Shown here: one piece after another, positions 61,738 through 64,000 of the stretch
Layout: each line of letters starts with the position of its first letter
Position numbering within the stretch: position 1 is the first letter of the stretch
NCBI RefSeq assembly: GCF_000244975.1
Contig: NZ_CM001440.1
Span: 1,787,538-1,851,537 of the forward strand
Direction of reading: 5' to 3'
From: Saccharomonospora cyanea NA-134
GTDB lineage: Bacteria > Actinomycetota > Actinomycetes > Mycobacteriales > Pseudonocardiaceae
DNA length: 64,000 bases
Made by a program: the position numbers and the translations under genes
Notes under the pieces: generated by a model
Databases searched by the model: none
The model's input: only the letters and a program-made list of their open reading frames with translations
Told to the model about the DNA's origin: nothing

Positions 61738-63263
61738 GCGGGTCCGTCGCCGAATCCGTCCCCGAACCGGAGTGGAAGCGGCTGGACCGACGCACGGTCA
61801 CCGTCACCGCGCTGCGGTCCCTCGGGGTCGCCGTGGCCGCGGGGGTGCCCGGCTCCTTCTGGTTGAGCAAGGTGTTCCCGTTGTGGGCGGTCCTCGCCAT
61901 CGTGGTGGCCGCTGCGATCGTCTTCGTCGGGGTGGGCACCGCCGTCGACCGTGTCCGCTGGAGCCGTACCCGCTACCGGGTACTGCCCGACCGGTTCGAG
62001 CTGCGCAAGGGCATCGTCGTACGGTCACGCCGGTCGCTCCAGCGTGACCGTATCCGCACGGTCGACATCACCGCGTCGCCGCTGCTGCGCCTGTTCCGGT
62101 TGGTGCACGTCAAGGTCGGTACAGGGGAGCAGACGAGCGGCGACAGCAGTTCACTGTCGCTCAATCCGGTCAGCCGGGCCGACGCCGAGTGGTTGCGCAC
62201 GACGCTGCTCGACCGCGCCGGAACGCGCGAGGCCGAAGCCACCCAGAACGGCACCCTGTCCACTCTGGACCTCTCGTGGGCGCGGTACGCGCCGGTGTCG
62301 TTCGTGACGCCGACCCTGGGCGCTGCGGCGTTCGGCGGTGCGCTGCAGGTGTCGGAATGGTTCGGCCTGCAGTCCGACGTCGTGATGTGGGCCGTCGACC
62401 TGCTGGACGAGATCCCGCTCGTCGGGGCGATCCTGCTGCTGGTGGCGGTCGGCCTGGTGGTGGGTGTCGTCGCGGCGACGGCGCTGTTCGTCGAGATGTG
62501 GTGGCAGTACCGGCTGGAACGTGAGCCGGGTGGCACACTGCGCGTCCGGCGCGGACTGCTCACGACGCGGTCGATCTCCGTGGAGGAGCGCCGGCTGCGC
62601 GGAATCGAGCTGGTGGAGCCCCTGGGCAACCGGCTGGCGGGCGCCGCCAGGGTGGACGCCGTGGCCACGGGACTGGCGCAGCGGCAGCAGGAACGCAACG
62701 CCGATCACAACACTCTTCACCCGGCCGCTCCCCGGGAGCATGTCCACCGGATCGCCGCGGCGGTTCTTCGCGAGCCGGTCTCGCCGACCGAGGCCGTCCG
62801 GCTGCGGGCGCACCCGAAGGCGGCTCTGGGCCGCCGGATCCGCTGGGCGCTGGCCGCCGTCGTCGCCGTGGAGCTCCCGCTCGTCGTGCTCGGCCTCACC
62901 GTGACCTCGGTGTTGCTGCACGTCGCGTGGATCAGTGCCGTCGTTCTGCTGCCGGTCTCCGTGGCCCTGGCGTTCGCGGCGTACCGCAGCCTGGGACACG
63001 GCATCACGGGCGGATACCTCGTCACCCGGCACGGTGCCGTCCGGCGCGGAACCGTGGCGCTGCGGCGCAGTGGCGTCATCGGGTGGACCATCCGGCAGTC
63101 GGTGTTCCAGCGCAGGAGCGGACTGCTGACCGTCACCGCCACCACGGCGGCGGGTTCCCAGGCGTACTCGGCCTACGACGTGGGTGAGCACGAGGGCCTC
63201 GCGTTCGCCGAGGAGGCCGTGCCCGGACTGCTGACGCCGTTTCTGGAGCGCGCCGACCGGTAG
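61734..63263 (+). CDS. PH-domain membrane protein (YdbT-type)
   Basis: 509 aa, GTG 61734 overlapping the upstream stop by 4 bases. Three PH-like segments separated by membrane helices: RYRVLPDRFELRKGIVVRSR ... SLQRDRIRTVDITAS; LRVRRGLLTTRSISVEERRL ... RGIELVEPLGNRLAGAARV; and GGYLVTRHGAVRRGTVALRR. Helix pairs lie near VVAAAIVFVGVGTAVD, IPLVGAILLLVAVGLVVGVV and VVAVELPLVVLGLTVTSVLL. It forms a complex-forming pair with the YdbS-type protein (inference from other bacteria). Confidence 0.9.
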   Translation: MSGSVAESVPEPEWKRLDRRTVTVTALRSLGVAVAAGVPGSFWLSKVFPLWAVLAIVVAAAIVFVGVGTAVDRVRWSRTRYRVLPDRFELRKGIVVRSRRSLQRDRIRTVDITASPLLRLFRLVHVKVGTGEQTSGDSSSLSLNPVSRADAEWLRTTLLDRAGTREAEATQNGTLSTLDLSWARYAPVSFVTPTLGAAAFGGALQVSEWFGLQSDVVMWAVDLLDEIPLVGAILLLVAVGLVVGVVAATALFVEMWWQYRLEREPGGTLRVRRGLLTTRSISVEERRLRGIELVEPLGNRLAGAARVDAVATGLAQRQQERNADHNTLHPAAPREHVHRIAAAVLREPVSPTEAVRLRAHPKAALGRRIRWALAAVVAVELPLVVLGLTVTSVLLHVAWISAVVLLPVSVALAFAAYRSLGHGITGGYLVTRHGAVRRGTVALRRSGVIGWTIRQSVFQRRSGLLTVTATTAAGSQAYSAYDVGEHEGLAFAEEAVPGLLTPFLERADR

Positions 63264-63333
63264 CAGGGTGGGCGGGGCCCCGATGCGGTGGCGTCCTCGC
63301 TCGCGCCGCCCCCGTGGCCGATGACCGACCCGC

Positions 63334-64000
63334 TCAGGGGCGGGGCCCGCGGGGGTGTCGAGGACCGGCGGTGAAGGGGTGAGGGCGCTCCCCACCGCCG
63401 CCGGTGGGCTCGGCACCGGCGAGGCGGTCGTCTGCGACCGGACCGTGTTGGGTGGGTGGGTCGTGGCGCGGCCACAGCCGGGTCGCGGCGAGGCCGCCGA
63501 GGACGGTGAGCGCGGCCAGGGTGAGCCAGCCCGGGGTGAAACCGGTCGCGGTGACGAGCCAGCCCGCGATCGGGTAGCTCAGCAGCCAGCAGGCGTGGGA
63601 CAGCGAGAACTGCGCGGCGAAGACGGCGGGCCGGTCGGCCTCTCGGGCGGAGCGGCGCAGTACCCGGCCGACCGGCGTGAGCACGAGTCCCGAGCCGATC
63701 CCGACGAGAGTCCACACCAGGACGGCGGCAGGCCACCGCCACTCGCCGGAGTGCGCAGTCGACAGCGCGACGGCGGCGAGCGATCCCGCGCAGAGGACAC
63801 CGGCTCCGGTGAGCATCACCGGACGTTCGGGCAGCCGGTCCAACACCTTCGGGAGCGCCAGCGCGACGAGGATGGTGCCCGCACCGTGGGCGCCCAGCAG
63901 GAGAGCGACGTCCGCTTCGGTGCGGCCGAGCGCGTCCCGCACGTAGTTGACCGTGTTGACCATCACCACCGCACCCGCACCGGCGACCGCGAGGTCCAGG
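63334..64000 (-). CDS. MFS transporter, C-terminal part (runs off right edge)
   Basis: The last 222 codons are inside the window; the frame continues past base 64000, so the N-terminus is missing. About six helices are visible, including LLLGAHGAGTILVALALPKV, WRWPAAVLVWTLVGIGSGLV and TPGWLTLAALTVLGGLAATR, with the short loop LTPVGRVLRRSAREADRPA. The pattern fits the second half of a major facilitator permease. The hydrophilic tail (HDPPTQHGPVADDRL...) is Pro/Gly rich. Convergent with the YdbT-type gene, 70 bases away. Substrate unknown. Confidence 0.85.
   Translation of the reverse strand, partial: LDLAVAGAGAVVMVNTVNYVRDALGRTEADVALLLGAHGAGTILVALALPKVLDRLPERPVMLTGAGVLCAGSLAAVALSTAHSGEWRWPAAVLVWTLVGIGSGLVLTPVGRVLRRSAREADRPAVFAAQFSLSHACWLLSYPIAGWLVTATGFTPGWLTLAALTVLGGLAATRLWPRHDPPTQHGPVADDRLAGAEPTGGGGERPHPFTAGPRHPRGPRP

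Noticed and set aside
1-64000. CRISPR arrays, tRNA or rRNA genes, insertion sequences, prophage
   Set aside because: Looked for repeat-spacer patterns, tRNA TTC-loop/anticodon patterns and transposase motifs; none was convincing by eye.

Overview
The window is high-GC DNA with the gene style of a filamentous actinomycete: many GTG starts, ATGA/GTGA overlaps between co-transcribed genes, numerous secreted proteins and one-component regulators, a DUF6292-type protein, and a LigC/Prim-PolC pair of the mycobacterial kind. I infer a member of the Pseudonocardiaceae (Saccharomonospora, Amycolatopsis or Prauserella are typical candidates); nothing here fixes genus. No rRNA, tRNA, CRISPR array, transposase or phage gene was seen. 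Both edges cut genes: a nonribosomal peptide synthetase (NRPS) at the left and an MFS permease at the right.

Region by region. 1-9357 (minus strand) is one end of an NRPS cluster: a C-A-PCP-E-C synthetase, a translationally coupled clavaminate-synthase/AsnO-type oxygenase, and a second synthetase (A-PCP-C...) running off the window. A divergent asparaginase homologue with an altered active-site motif (9478-10473) and a small secreted protein follow. 11063-19210 is a galactose region: sodium:solute symporter with a small membrane partner, galT, a secreted GH2 glycosidase with a C-terminal LamG-like domain, galK and a DeoR regulator. 19492-24388 is a three-gene membrane set that I do not recognise as a described system: a WD40 propeller fused to a KAP-type P-loop NTPase, a membrane-anchored solute-binding/VWA protein, and a two-helix membrane protein. 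A secreted SGNH hydrolase lies upstream of it. 25899-29983 is a four-carbon sugar acid operon (KdgT-type permease, DUF1537 kinase, PdxA2, GntR regulator) with a repeat-rich putative operator in front.

30269-34359 holds a DUF6292 protein, a MarR regulator divergent from an epoxide hydrolase across a palindromic operator, and a MetPS-type amino acid importer including its 38-residue small subunit. 34628-42024 combines a secreted amidase, a GNAT protein, a fused TRAP-TAXI transporter with its lipoprotein receptor, and a divergent secreted gamma-glutamyltransferase, which together look like capture of amide- and glutamyl-derived nutrients. 42088-50249 is a mixed housekeeping stretch: ABM-fold protein, DUF4429/SHOCT protein, tyrosine phosphatase, Cys-rich secreted protein, AraC regulator, ChaB-like protein, Prim-PolC plus LigC for DNA repair, and a group 2 sigma factor. 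50312-64000 contains several regulators with adjacent enzymes (GlxA-type/NQO-type reductase, MocR, AraC/NmrA-type, LysR/threonine dehydratase), a membrane-anchored metallo-beta-lactamase-fold protein, a CapA-type lipoprotein, a YdbS/YdbT-type PH pair and the start of an MFS gene. Two intergenic spacers near 52.1 and 53.0 kb share a 20-base element that lies in hairpin-forming DNA.

All functional calls rest on motif recognition by eye; no database search was run. Substrate predictions, operators and terminators are inferences.
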